Below the pieces are notes generated by a model, which had not been told where the DNA came from, ran no database searches, and worked only from the letters and a program-made list of their open reading frames with translations. 12,994 bases of DNA from Gammaproteobacteria bacterium (GTDB lineage Bacteria > Pseudomonadota > Gammaproteobacteria > Steroidobacterales > Woeseiaceae), in assembly GCA_030641695.1 (NCBI GenBank), contig DAOWGY010000038.1:1-12994 (forward strand), given 5' to 3'. This document shows, piece after piece, positions 6,489 to 12,994 of the stretch; position 1 is the stretch's first letter; every line of letters starts with the position of its first letter. The translations under genes were made by a program, and so were the position numbers.

Positions 6489-7337
6489 TTAATGCGTTTC
6501 CGATGCCAGGCTCAAATAAACAATCGTCAGCATCATGAAAATAAAGGCCTGCAGCGTCACGATCAGGACGTGGAAGACGGCCCAGCCGAAATGCAACGGC
6601 AATTGCCAGATGCCCAGTAGCGCAATCAGGATGAAAATCAGTTCGCCGGCAAACATGTTGCCGAATAGTCGCAGGCTCAGCGAGACGGGCTTCGCCAGCA
6701 ATGCGACGCTTTCGAGAATAAAATTAAAGGCAATGATGAACGGCGCCGCGATCAGTCCCAGGCCTTTCGTCGGTGGCGCGATCGGATGCAGCGTCAGCTC
6801 AGCGATAAATCCGAGGACGCCCTTGTTTTTGATTGTGTAAAAAATGATCAGCACGAAAACAGCGATCGACATACCAAACGTGATGTTGACGTCGGTCGTC
6901 GGCACGACCTTCATGTACGGTATGCCGGTGGCGCTGGCGGCAAGCGGTATCCAGTCGACGGGCACCAGGTCCATGAGGTTCATGAAGAACACCCAGACGA
7001 ATATCGTCAGCGCCAGCGGTGCGATCAGCCGGCTCGTGCCATGAAAAGTATCTTTAACGCTACCGTCGACAAAGTCGACGATGATCTCGACGAATGCCTG
7101 TAATTTGCCCGGCTCGCTGGACGAGGTTTTTTTCGCCACGGAACGAAACATCAGTATAAAGACGAGGCCGAGGAACACCGACCAAAACATCGAGTCGACA
7201 TTGATTGCCATCGGGTTGCCGGCGCAGTGATTCCAGATCCACTCGCCCGACTCATCCTTGCAGACCTGCAGGTTTTGCAGATGATGAGCAATATAGTCGC
7301 CGGAAGTCTGGGGGCCGTGTCCGCCTTCACTCGCCAT
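6489..7337 (-). CDS. atpB: F1Fo ATP synthase a subunit
   Basis: Subunit a forms the two proton half-channels next to the c-ring. From the ATG at 7337 the product is 282 aa, with about five to six membrane helices. The essential arginine is R223 in SLSLRLFGNMFAGELIF (equivalent to R210 of E. coli), and Q263 lies in the last helix. An in-frame GTG at 7376 would add 13 residues (MTQDTKNWIRTTR). I prefer 7337 because the sequence from there (MASEGGHGPQTSGDYIAHHLQNL) starts as the family does and has GGA about 11 nt upstream. The chosen start overlaps the end of atpI by 11 nt, so translation is probably coupled. Confidence 0.95.
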   Translation of the reverse strand: MASEGGHGPQTSGDYIAHHLQNLQVCKDESGEWIWNHCAGNPMAINVDSMFWSVFLGLVFILMFRSVAKKTSSSEPGKLQAFVEIIVDFVDGSVKDTFHGTSRLIAPLALTIFVWVFFMNLMDLVPVDWIPLAASATGIPYMKVVPTTDVNITFGMSIAVFVLIIFYTIKNKGVLGFIAELTLHPIAPPTKGLGLIAAPFIIAFNFILESVALLAKPVSLSLRLFGNMFAGELIFILIALLGIWQLPLHFGWAVFHVLIVTLQAFIFMMLTIVYLSLASETH

Positions 7338-7749
7338 TCTTGTTGTCCGTATCCAGTTCTTCGTGTCCTGCGTCACGCAGCAGGAACCCCGTAATGGTCA
7401 CCAGCTGCGCCGCAATAAATCCCGCAAACAAGGCGCCGGCCGCCAGCGGCCGCACCGTGACGAAAACGATGCTGAACATCAGCACGGTCAGCGCCAGCTT
7501 TCCCAGTTCGCCTATATATGCCGCCCGGATCAGAGCGTGAGCTCCGGGATCCCGGCGTGGCAATGCCAGCCGCGCTGCAAGAAATGCGTTGGGAATCACT
7601 GAAGTCAAGCTACCAAGCAACGCCGAATAGCCTGCTACGCCTCCAACGAGTCCCCAAAGCGACGCGGCCAGGACCGTCCCGATGACCAATTGTGCTGCGA
7701 GGATCGTGACAATGATGTTGGAGCCGCGGCGTGTGGCGGGCTCGTCCAT
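7327..7749 (-). CDS. atpI: ATP synthase subunit I (assembly factor)
   Basis: AtpI is a small membrane protein at the head of many atp operons. It is thought to help assemble or stabilise the c-ring and is not part of the finished enzyme. The 140 aa contain four hydrophobic segments (about 10-30, 34-57, 80-100, 103-123) and a charged tail, DAGHEELDTDNKNGE. It is the promoter-proximal gene, with GGAGG (7763-7759) 9 nt before its ATG. Family sequence conservation is low, so the call leans on topology, size and position directly before atpB. Confidence 0.92.
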   Translation of the reverse strand: MDEPATRRGSNIIVTILAAQLVIGTVLAASLWGLVGGVAGYSALLGSLTSVIPNAFLAARLALPRRDPGAHALIRAAYIGELGKLALTVLMFSIVFVTVRPLAAGALFAGFIAAQLVTITGFLLRDAGHEELDTDNKNGE

Positions 7750-7765
7750 TTTTGCTTGCCTCCGG

Positions 7766-7810
7766 CACTAAAAACGCCACTTGCGACGGTATTCCCGGCT
7801 GCGTGTGGCG
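7766..7810 (-). promoter_or_regulatory. atp leader hairpin followed by U5 (possible attenuator)
   Basis: In the atp leader, CGCCAC (7810-7805) can pair perfectly with GTGGCG (7780-7775) across a 24-nt region that may form a small inner stem. TTTTT follows immediately (7775-7771 in part), a few bases before the atpI ribosome site at 7763-7759. A stem plus U tract between promoter and first gene resembles an intrinsic terminator or attenuator, but a 6-bp stem with a large loop is weak. The function is inferred. Confidence 0.3.
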
Positions 7811-7854
7811 CTCAATTTTTCGGTATTTCAGGCGGGCCTGTTTTGGGCTCGCGC

Positions 7855-7883
7855 ATTATAGAGGCAGCCTCAGGGCTTAGCAA
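7855..7883 (-). promoter_or_regulatory. Sigma70-type promoter of the atp operon
   Basis: On the minus strand, -35 TTGCTA (7883-7878) and a perfect -10 TATAAT (7860-7855) are separated by exactly 17 nt. Transcription would begin near 7848, leaving a leader of about 100 nt before atpI. It is the only strong promoter-like element found upstream of the operon. Confidence 0.85.
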
Positions 7884-8032
7884 CACGGAAAACGCCCTCT
7901 GCAAGAAGCCCAAGAGCGCTGTTTTTTAGAGGAATTAGCGGTGATTTCCCCAATTTCCGCAATGCGACATACCGCACGTTTGCGGCACCCGATCGGGGTT
8001 ATAAAGGGGCTGTAAATGGTCTGGAAAGAACA

Positions 8033-9199
8033 ATGCTGTTGATTGTGGGCGAAGCCCTGCGGGGCACCAAGAGTATTCGCGACGTCGCTCGCGACCTGAG
8101 TCTGTCTTTGAGCCACTTCGACAGCCCCAAGGCCTTTTCCTTGCTGATGAAGGGGCCGATGCGGCGCATCGTCGTGCTGGGCAAAGACGACCTGTCGAGG
8201 GATATGGTCAAGAGACTGCAGGCGCACAACGGCCGCTTGCCGTTCGGCCTGATCATTGCCGCCGACCGTGCTGCAGTGAGCCATGCCTCCGATCCCGAAT
8301 TCAACGATGCATTGCTGGAATTCACCAACTTCGAGTGGCTCGGCGGCAACTTCGATGCCTTCAAGTTGGGAGACTCCGCGAAGCGCTGCCGCCGCCGCAT
8401 GTTGCAGTTCACTCGTGAAGACATTGACAAGGCATTCAATAAGTTCGAGTTCGTGGTGCGTTACCAGCCGAAGGTCGAGCGCGGCTCAGGTACGGAGTGG
8501 CAGACCCGCGAAGCCGAGGCACTGGTTCGCTGGCTGCATCCTGAGCAGGGCCTGCTCGGACCGCTTGAGTTTCTGCCGGAGGTCGAGGCATTCGACATGA
8601 TGCCGCGGCTCACCGAGTTCGTGATTCGCAAAACGGCCGCCCAGATCGGCAAGTGGCGGGAGCAGGACCTCGGGCTGGATATCTGCGTCAACCTGGCGTC
8701 AAGCCAGCTGGCTCGAACGGGCCTGGCAGCCGACTACGCTGCAATGGTCACGGAGCACGGCGCCGAGTGCCGCAACTTCACGTTCGAGGTCATTGAACAG
8801 GACCTCGCCGACCCGGACGCGCCGCATCTGCAGACGATTAACCGCTTGCGTGACCATGGTTTTCGCATCTGCCTCGACAATTTCAAGGTCGCTGCCAGGT
8901 CGCTGGGAATGCTGGAAAAACTGCCGTTCGACGAAATCAAGGTCCACGCATCGTCGCTGAAACGTGCGCAGGACGACGAGGTCGCGCGCCACATTCTCGC
9001 CGCTGTCACCGGCCTCGCGCACAACCTCGGCATGTCCGTTTGCGCCGAAGGCGTCGAGGACCAGGAAACGTTCGAGTTCCTCAAGACCATCCGCTGCGAC
9101 AAGTTACAGGGCTTCCTGATCTCGGAGGCCGTTCTGCCGCATATCGTTCGCAAGGCTTATTCGGCTGGCGCTTCCGATGGGTCGGAAGAGGTCGCCTGA
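8033..9199 (+). CDS. EAL-domain protein with degenerate catalytic site
   Basis: EAL domains hydrolyse cyclic di-GMP to pGpG using metal-binding acids; degenerate ones often act as sensors or adaptors. The 388-aa product has an EAL domain at about 137-375. Kept: YQP (144-146), E162 of EAL, N220 in CVN, E252 and E255 in FEVIE, D282, K303, E339 in AEGVE, and Q359 in QGF. Changed: the second Asp of DDFG is Asn (D282-N283), the Asp of KxD is His (K303-V304-H305), and loop 6 after it reads NFKVAARS instead of FGxGYSS. Activity is therefore doubtful. Residues 1-130 have no clear domain; alternating hydrophobic strands (LLIVG, RRIVVLG, FGLIIAADR) could be a pseudo-receiver (inference). No membrane segments or GGDEF were seen. 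The ATG follows GGAAAG by 5 nt. The gene is divergent from atpI and convergent with the gene at 9224. Confidence 0.9.
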   Translation: MLLIVGEALRGTKSIRDVARDLSLSLSHFDSPKAFSLLMKGPMRRIVVLGKDDLSRDMVKRLQAHNGRLPFGLIIAADRAAVSHASDPEFNDALLEFTNFEWLGGNFDAFKLGDSAKRCRRRMLQFTREDIDKAFNKFEFVVRYQPKVERGSGTEWQTREAEALVRWLHPEQGLLGPLEFLPEVEAFDMMPRLTEFVIRKTAAQIGKWREQDLGLDICVNLASSQLARTGLAADYAAMVTEHGAECRNFTFEVIEQDLADPDAPHLQTINRLRDHGFRICLDNFKVAARSLGMLEKLPFDEIKVHASSLKRAQDDEVARHILAAVTGLAHNLGMSVCAEGVEDQETFEFLKTIRCDKLQGFLISEAVLPHIVRKAYSAGASDGSEEVA

Positions 9200-9223
9200 C
9201 CACGAAGCAGCTTCGCAGGCAAA

Positions 9224-9691
9224 TCAGAACTCGACGCGAAATAATGTCGCGGGCTTGGTCTGGTCGATCGGCAAGTCGTACATAAAGTCGTTTTCGCGAC
9301 GCATGCGTTGCTCGGCCTGCGGGCTGTAACCCCACTTGATACGTGACCCCGAGGTCCGCAGGTCGCGGTCTTCCTGCCGCCAGGCCAACTCTTCCCCACG
9401 ACGCTCGCGCATGCGCATCTCGGCGTAGACGGCCTCTTGCATAAGTGCCTGGCGCTGCATCTCGAGGTCGAATGCGGTTTGGCCCTGGGGGCCGACAACG
9501 ACCTCGATTTCTTCCATGATGCGGCTTTCGAGCAGCTCCTCCGGAATTTCGGTCGGTGCTTCCGCATTGGCCGCAGCAGGTTCGTCGGATTCCGACTCGT
9601 TGTCCGCGTCGGCCACCTGTGCATTCGCGAACGCAGCCCAGGACATGGCGGCCACCACAGTCACACCGGCAACGACGCGGAGGCAGCGCAT
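9224..9691 (-). CDS. Small exported protein of unknown function
   Basis: I do not recognise a family. From the ATG at 9691 the product is 155 aa. It has a clear signal peptide (basic MRCLR, hydrophobic VVAGVTVVAAMSWAAF, cleavage after ANA at about 24), an acidic Ala/Glu-rich linker (25-65), the phrase IEVVVGPQGQTAFDLEMQRQAL, then a highly charged helical stretch rich in R, E, M and Q (about 75-115), and a C-terminus LFRVEF. Ending in Phe after alternating residues is reminiscent of outer-membrane targeting, but there is no beta-barrel. The start at 9691 overlaps the upstream stop as TGATG, so translation is probably coupled to the solute-binding protein. An in-frame ATG at 9715 would add 8 residues and spoil the signal peptide's n-region only slightly. 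Confidence 0.75.
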   Translation of the reverse strand: MRCLRVVAGVTVVAAMSWAAFANAQVADADNESESDEPAAANAEAPTEIPEELLESRIMEEIEVVVGPQGQTAFDLEMQRQALMQEAVYAEMRMRERRGEELAWRQEDRDLRTSGSRIKWGYSPQAEQRMRRENDFMYDLPIDQTKPATLFRVEF

Positions 9692-10491
9692 CAGCGCTTT
9701 ACGTCCTTCGTCCATTCGAGCGATTCGAACCAGTACTCGCGCGTGCTGTTAAGCCAACGGTCGGCCTTGTGCGCCGTTATCCAGGCGTTGAGGAAGTTCA
9801 GTAACTGCTGCTCGCCTTTTTGCACGGCCAATGCCTCGGCCCAACCGACGAGCGGATCGCTCAACGGCAAATCAATTGCGTCGCTGTTATTCGCTACCAG
9901 GAACTGTACTGCCGGTAGGCTGGAAATGTACGCGTGTGCGCGGCCCTCGAGGATTTCCTTTTCCGCATCATCTTTGTTGCCGTGTGAGTGAATTTCCGCC
10001 TTGTCAAAGATCGAGCGGGCAACGCCCTCGGTAAACGTGTCGGTAATGGTGGCGATCACGATATCCGGGTCGTTGAGTTGCTCCAGATTCTCGATGTCCC
10101 TGGTCATGTGGGTATTGGTCGCCATCCCGGCACCGGACAACGCGACCGACTGGGTGAACGTAATGCGCAGCGCACGCTGCGGCGTGACTACGATTCCGGC
10201 CGCGATCATGTCGACCTCACCCGCCTCCAGCGCCGGAATAATGTCCTTCCACTCGTACGCCTTGAATTCCGCACGCACGCCCATGTCTTTGGCGATTTTG
10301 ATACCGAGGTCGACGTCGTGGCCCACATGCCCGCCGCGCTTCGCCGGCATGGCCCAAGGGACGAATTCGGCGATGCCGACACGCAACGTGCCGCGCTCGA
10401 GGATTTCGTCAATCGCGTTCGCTTGTGCGAGCGGGCTGACGAAAAAAGCCAGCAAAAGCAGGCAACGAAAAATAACCTTTGTTACGACCAT
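9691..10491 (-). CDS. Periplasmic solute-binding protein, family 3 (amino-acid type)
   Basis: Family 3 binding proteins capture polar amino acids or related ligands in the periplasm for ABC importers, or serve as sensors. The 266 aa have a signal peptide (cleavage likely after QANA, residue 26) and no lipobox. They also have the N-lobe motif LRVGIAEFVPW, GHDVDLGIKIAKDMGV (57-72), and AAGIVVTPQRAL with R106, the residue that normally binds a ligand carboxylate. In the second lobe, where family members usually have an Asp that binds the amino group (GxxDAxxxD), this one has AHAYISS (185-191), so the ligand may not be a standard amino acid. No permease or ATPase gene is near, making it an orphan. 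It starts 17 nt after parB with a weak GGGA site. Confidence 0.88.
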   Translation of the reverse strand: MVVTKVIFRCLLLLAFFVSPLAQANAIDEILERGTLRVGIAEFVPWAMPAKRGGHVGHDVDLGIKIAKDMGVRAEFKAYEWKDIIPALEAGEVDMIAAGIVVTPQRALRITFTQSVALSGAGMATNTHMTRDIENLEQLNDPDIVIATITDTFTEGVARSIFDKAEIHSHGNKDDAEKEILEGRAHAYISSLPAVQFLVANNSDAIDLPLSDPLVGWAEALAVQKGEQQLLNFLNAWITAHKADRWLNSTREYWFESLEWTKDVKR

Positions 10492-10508
10492 ATGAATAGT
10501 CCCGGAGA

Positions 10509-11402
10509 TTAGCGAATGTGTTTCAGGATGCCGTCGAGTTCATCGAGGCTATTGTAGGTGATAACAAGTTTGCCAGAGCCTTTTTGCGTGTGCTGCACGC
10601 TGACTTTGGCACCCAGCTTCTCCGACACCTCGACCTCGAGTCGGCGAATGTCGGCATTGGCGCCTGCTGCTTTTTTCGCCGGTCTGGTCTCTCCGCCGCC
10701 GTCCTGCATACGTTTGACGAGGCGCTCCGTCTCGCGCACCGACAGGCCGTTCCGGACGATCTGCCGCGCCGCATCGTGCTGTTGCACGGCGTTACTGATC
10801 GACAGCAGCGCCCTCGCGTGCCCCATCTCGATCTGCCGGGACTCGAGCATGGTTTTCACCTTCTCCGACAGCTCCAGCAATCGCAGCAGGTTGCTGACAG
10901 ACGCGCGTGACCGTCCGACTGCTTTCGCAGCGTCGGCGTGGGTCAGGTCGAATTCTCGAATCAGCCGGTCGAGGGCTCGCGCTTCTTCGAGCGGGTTCAG
11001 GTTTTCGCGCTGAATGTTCTCGATGAGGGCCATCGCGATAGCGCCCTCGTCCGGAATGTCCCGAACGATGGCAGGAATGTCGTCGAGGCCGGCCATCTGC
11101 GCCGCGCGCCAGCGTCGTTCGCCCGCGACGATTTCATAACGCTGCGATTCACCAGCCTTGGCAATGGGGCGCGCAACGATCGGCTGTACGACCCCCTGCG
11201 CCCTGATAGAGTTCGCCAAATCTTCGAGCGTGTCCTGGCGGATGTCGATCCGCGGCTGGTACTGGCCGCGCTGCAGCAAATCCAGGGGAATCTGTTTCAG
11301 CGGGTGCTCGCTGTCCGCCCCCGTGACGGCTACGGTCTCCGCGACCGGTTTCGATAACAGCGCATCGAGACCTCGGCCCAGTCGTTTCTTCTTTGCGTTC
11401 AT
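10509..11402 (-). CDS. parB: Chromosome partitioning protein ParB
   Basis: ParB is a CTP-dependent DNA clamp that loads at parS sites near oriC and stimulates ParA. The 297 aa start KKKRLGRGLDALL (4-16), the ParA-contact segment. They have the CTP-binding motif GERRWRA (94-100), box II ENIQRENLNPLEEA (128-141), a helix-turn-helix (about 154-175, THADAAKAVGRSRASVSNLL), and the C-terminal dimer domain (about 250-297). An in-frame TAA two codons upstream makes the ATG at 11402 the only close start; its ribosome site is poor. It is separated from parA by 139 nt. No consensus parS (TGTTTCACGTGAAACA) was seen in the window, so parS must lie elsewhere. Identification is secure. Confidence 0.97.
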   Translation of the reverse strand: MNAKKKRLGRGLDALLSKPVAETVAVTGADSEHPLKQIPLDLLQRGQYQPRIDIRQDTLEDLANSIRAQGVVQPIVARPIAKAGESQRYEIVAGERRWRAAQMAGLDDIPAIVRDIPDEGAIAMALIENIQRENLNPLEEARALDRLIREFDLTHADAAKAVGRSRASVSNLLRLLELSEKVKTMLESRQIEMGHARALLSISNAVQQHDAARQIVRNGLSVRETERLVKRMQDGGGETRPAKKAAGANADIRRLEVEVSEKLGAKVSVQHTQKGSGKLVITYNSLDELDGILKHIR

Positions 11403-11541
11403 TGGTTAATTCTAGTGCCTCTCTCTCGCTGCAGCGCTTTTTGGTCACGATGACCTTATGCCGCGTAGCGCATGGATGCGCGTGAGCGGCCTGGAAGCGC
11501 GATCGGGCCAAAGCGCAGTCGCGGTTCGAGAACTGCTCCAA
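11403..11541 (-). other. parA-parB spacer with inverted repeats
   Basis: The 139-nt gap is longer than usual for parAB. It holds a perfect 10-bp palindrome CGCTGCAGCG (11427-11436) and an inverted repeat GGTCA-CGA-TGACC (11443-11455) close to the parB start. These could be an operator or the roots of small hairpins. No good -10/-35 pair or parS was found. A frame open from the parA stop into parB DNA reads through parB in another frame and is not a gene. Confidence 0.4.
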
Positions 11542-12327
11542 CTAAACCGCCTGCGCCACCCGCGCATCTTCGCGTCTGAGTATCTCGCCGGCCAGCGCAA
11601 GGTACGCGATGGCACCACGCGACGAGCGGTCGTGCAGTAGCGCCGGGAGACCGAAGCTTGGTGCCTCGGCAAGCCGGATATTGCGCGGCACGCAGGTGCG
11701 AAATACTTTTTTGTCGAAGTGCTTGATCAGTTGCATCGATACTTCGTTCGACAGGTTGATGCGCGGATCGAACATCGTTCGCAGGATACCGTACACCTCG
11801 AGATCCGGGTTGACGCTCTCGCGCACCTGCTCGATCGTGTTCAGAAGCGCACTCAAGCCTTCGAGCGCGTAGTACTCGCATTGCATTGGAATCAGTACGC
11901 CGTCAGCAGCCGTCAGCGCATTGACCGTGAGCATGTTGATCGACGGCGGACAGTCGATCAGCACATAGTCATAGAGTCCCGCCACCGGCACCAGCGCCTT
12001 GCGGAGCTTCATCTCACGGCCGATCTCCTGCAGGAGGTTTACCTCCGCGAGCGTCAGGTCTTCGTTGCCGGGCAAAACCGCAAAGCCGCCCTGGGGGGCC
12101 GACACGATGGAGTCTGCTGCACTCGCGTCCCCGAGCAGCACATCGCACGTCGAATACTCGACTTCCCTTTTGTCGATGCCGCAACCCATTGTTGCGTTGC
12201 CCTGCGGGTCCGTATCCACGAGCAACACACGTCGCCGCGTTGCCGCCAGGGACGCAGCCAGGTTGACGCACGTCGTCGTCTTGCCGACTCCGCCTTTTTG
12301 ATTCGCGACCGCAATGATGCGCGCCAT
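11542..12327 (-). CDS. parA: Chromosome partitioning ATPase ParA (Soj type)
   Basis: ParA is a Walker-type ATPase that binds DNA as an ATP dimer and, with ParB, moves origin regions apart. The 261-aa product has the deviant Walker A KGGVGKTT (11-18), the A' motif DTDPQGN (38-44) and Walker B LIDCPPS (123-129). The chromosomal short form is shown by the absence of an N-terminal helix-turn-helix. The ATG is 2 nt after the rsmG stop (TGAGAATG) with GAAGGG upstream, so the two genes are co-transcribed and probably coupled. Identification is secure. Confidence 0.97.
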   Translation of the reverse strand: MARIIAVANQKGGVGKTTTCVNLAASLAATRRRVLLVDTDPQGNATMGCGIDKREVEYSTCDVLLGDASAADSIVSAPQGGFAVLPGNEDLTLAEVNLLQEIGREMKLRKALVPVAGLYDYVLIDCPPSINMLTVNALTAADGVLIPMQCEYYALEGLSALLNTIEQVRESVNPDLEVYGILRTMFDPRINLSNEVSMQLIKHFDKKVFRTCVPRNIRLAEAPSFGLPALLHDRSSRGAIAYLALAGEILRREDARVAQAV

Positions 12328-12329
12328 TC

Positions 12330-12956
12330 TCAGACCCTTCGCAAAAGCACAGCGTGCCGGGTGCCCGCATCGAGCCCCGGCACCGAGAGCTCGGTGACCG
12401 TGTAGTCCCAGCCGGCCGGTAATTCTTGTAGTTCTTCCGCCGGATAGCGCCCTTTAAGGGCTACGAACACCCCGCCCTCTCCAACGTGGTGTCCTGCTAT
12501 TTCCAGGAGCTGCGGCAACCCTGCCACAGCTCGTGCAACGACGGTATCAAAGCAATAGCCGGGTGCATAGTCCTCCGTGCGCGACCTTACGGCTTCGACG
12601 TTGTCCAGTTCGAGTACTCCTGCCACATAACGAACGAACTGGATTTTTTTGTTATTGCCGTCGGCGAGCACGAAGTGGCGCCCCGGCTCCGCAATTGCGA
12701 GCGGCAGACCGGGGAACCCTGCGCCGGTGCCTACGTCGAGTACGCGTTCGCCGTCGAGGAACGGTCGCACCACGAGACTGTCGAGCAGGTGCCCGGCAAT
12801 CATTTCGTCAGGATCGCGAATGGCCGTGAGATTGACCCTCTTGTTCCAACGCTGCAGCTCGCCAAGGAGCGTGGCGAACTTCTCCGCAGCATTGGCGGGG
12901 AAATCCTGATCGAGTCCTTCGAGGGTGGATTGAATTTGTGTAGATCTGACGGCCAC
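12330..12956 (-). CDS. rsmG: 16S rRNA (guanine527-N7)-methyltransferase
   Basis: RsmG (GidB) methylates N7 of G527 in 16S rRNA using S-adenosylmethionine; its loss gives low-level streptomycin resistance. The 208 aa carry RWNKRVNLTAIRDPDEMIAGHLLDS (36-60), the SAM-binding motif VLDVGTGAGFPGLPL (72-86) and a C-terminal ALKGR...E segment. The length equals E. coli RsmG (207). The start is GTG at 12956, with no visible ribosome site. The frame stays open to the window edge but contains no ATG, GTG or TTG between 12957 and 12994. The REP-like half at 12978 supports this stretch being intergenic. A start beyond the window is possible. Confidence 0.93.
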   Translation of the reverse strand: MAVRSTQIQSTLEGLDQDFPANAAEKFATLLGELQRWNKRVNLTAIRDPDEMIAGHLLDSLVVRPFLDGERVLDVGTGAGFPGLPLAIAEPGRHFVLADGNNKKIQFVRYVAGVLELDNVEAVRSRTEDYAPGYCFDTVVARAVAGLPQLLEIAGHHVGEGGVFVALKGRYPAEELQELPAGWDYTVTELSVPGLDAGTRHAVLLRRV

Positions 12957-12977
12957 GGCAGACGCAGTAGACGTATC

Positions 12978-12994
12978 GTTGGAGCGCTTCTCGA
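12978..12994 (+). repeat. Second REP-like half element at the window edge
   Basis: GTTGGAGCGCTTCTCGA on the plus strand is identical over 17 nt to the minus-strand REP-like element at 3327-3311. It includes the GTTG foot, the first stem arm and the loop. The window ends inside it, so the second arm cannot be checked. A 17-nt exact match in 13 kb is unlikely by chance. Confidence 0.6.

Larger units (their letters stand above)
7750..8032. other. 283-nt divergent intergenic region
   Basis: This is the longest gap in the window. It holds the atp promoter and leader on the minus strand. On the plus side it has a weak stem (7894-7900 with 7913-7919, one mismatch) followed by T6 at 7922-7927, and a perfect palindrome CCCGATCGGG at 7988-7997 beside TTATAA (7999-8004). 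No -35 at acceptable spacing accompanies that TTATAA, so I cannot name a promoter for the EAL gene. The palindrome could be an operator. No further gene was seen. Confidence 0.5.

Noticed and set aside
7338..7376. N-terminal extension of AtpB to a GTG at 7376
   Set aside because: It would overlap atpI by 50 nt, and the extra residues are unlike AtpB N-termini; the internal ATG at 7337 fits the family.
7894..7927. Stem followed by T6 on the plus strand upstream of the EAL gene
   Set aside because: The stem has a mismatch and a 12-nt loop, and there is no known transcript to terminate; it is mentioned only in the intergenic entry.
9203..9215. Hairpin CGAAG-CAG-CTTCG between the convergent EAL gene and the exported-protein gene
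   Set aside because: The stem is only 5 bp with no T run on either strand, so it is not supported as a terminator.
11149..11541. Open frame of 130 codons starting at the parA stop
   Set aside because: It overlaps parB in another frame over most of its length and uses a TTG start; it is a shadow of parB plus the spacer.

Overview
The window looks like chromosomal DNA from a gammaproteobacterium of moderately high G+C. It spans the conserved neighbourhood that usually lies close to oriC: rsmG-parA-parB followed by the F1Fo ATP synthase operon. The ATP synthase proteins are strongly gammaproteobacterial (AtpA of 513 aa and AtpF of 156 aa match the usual lengths, and motif positions match E. coli). 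Genus cannot be fixed from the sequence alone. No rRNA, tRNA, CRISPR array, intact IS or consensus parS site was seen.

Layout. (1) 55-579, plus: an open but internally deleted REP-associated tyrosine transposase (RAYT) remnant. It converges on the operon end, with a 9-bp-stem palindrome at 565-589 overlapping both stop regions. (2) 588-7749, minus: atpI-atpB-atpE-atpF-atpH-atpA-atpG-atpD-atpC, with a good sigma70-type promoter at 7855-7883 and a 5' leader of about 100 nt that carries a hairpin followed by U5. (3) 8033-9199, plus: a divergently transcribed EAL-domain protein with two metal/catalytic-site substitutions. (4) 9224-12956, minus: rsmG-parA-parB, then a periplasmic solute-binding protein (SBP) and a small secreted protein of unknown function joined to it by a TGATG overlap. 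The usual par-atp juxtaposition is therefore interrupted by three accessory genes.

The most unusual local structure is the 140-nt atpA-atpG gap. It holds a second, diverged copy of the first 12 codons of atpG, followed by a REP-like hairpin headed by GTTG, a stop codon, and then the real atpG start. The same 17-nt REP half recurs at the very end of the window upstream of rsmG. With the RAYT remnant, this suggests REP/RAYT activity has remodelled gene junctions here. A 27-codon small ORF ending on the atpF start codon is a second, weaker oddity. I do not see a complete new defence or biosynthetic system. The longest stretch without a gene is 283 nt (7750-8032) and is described below.
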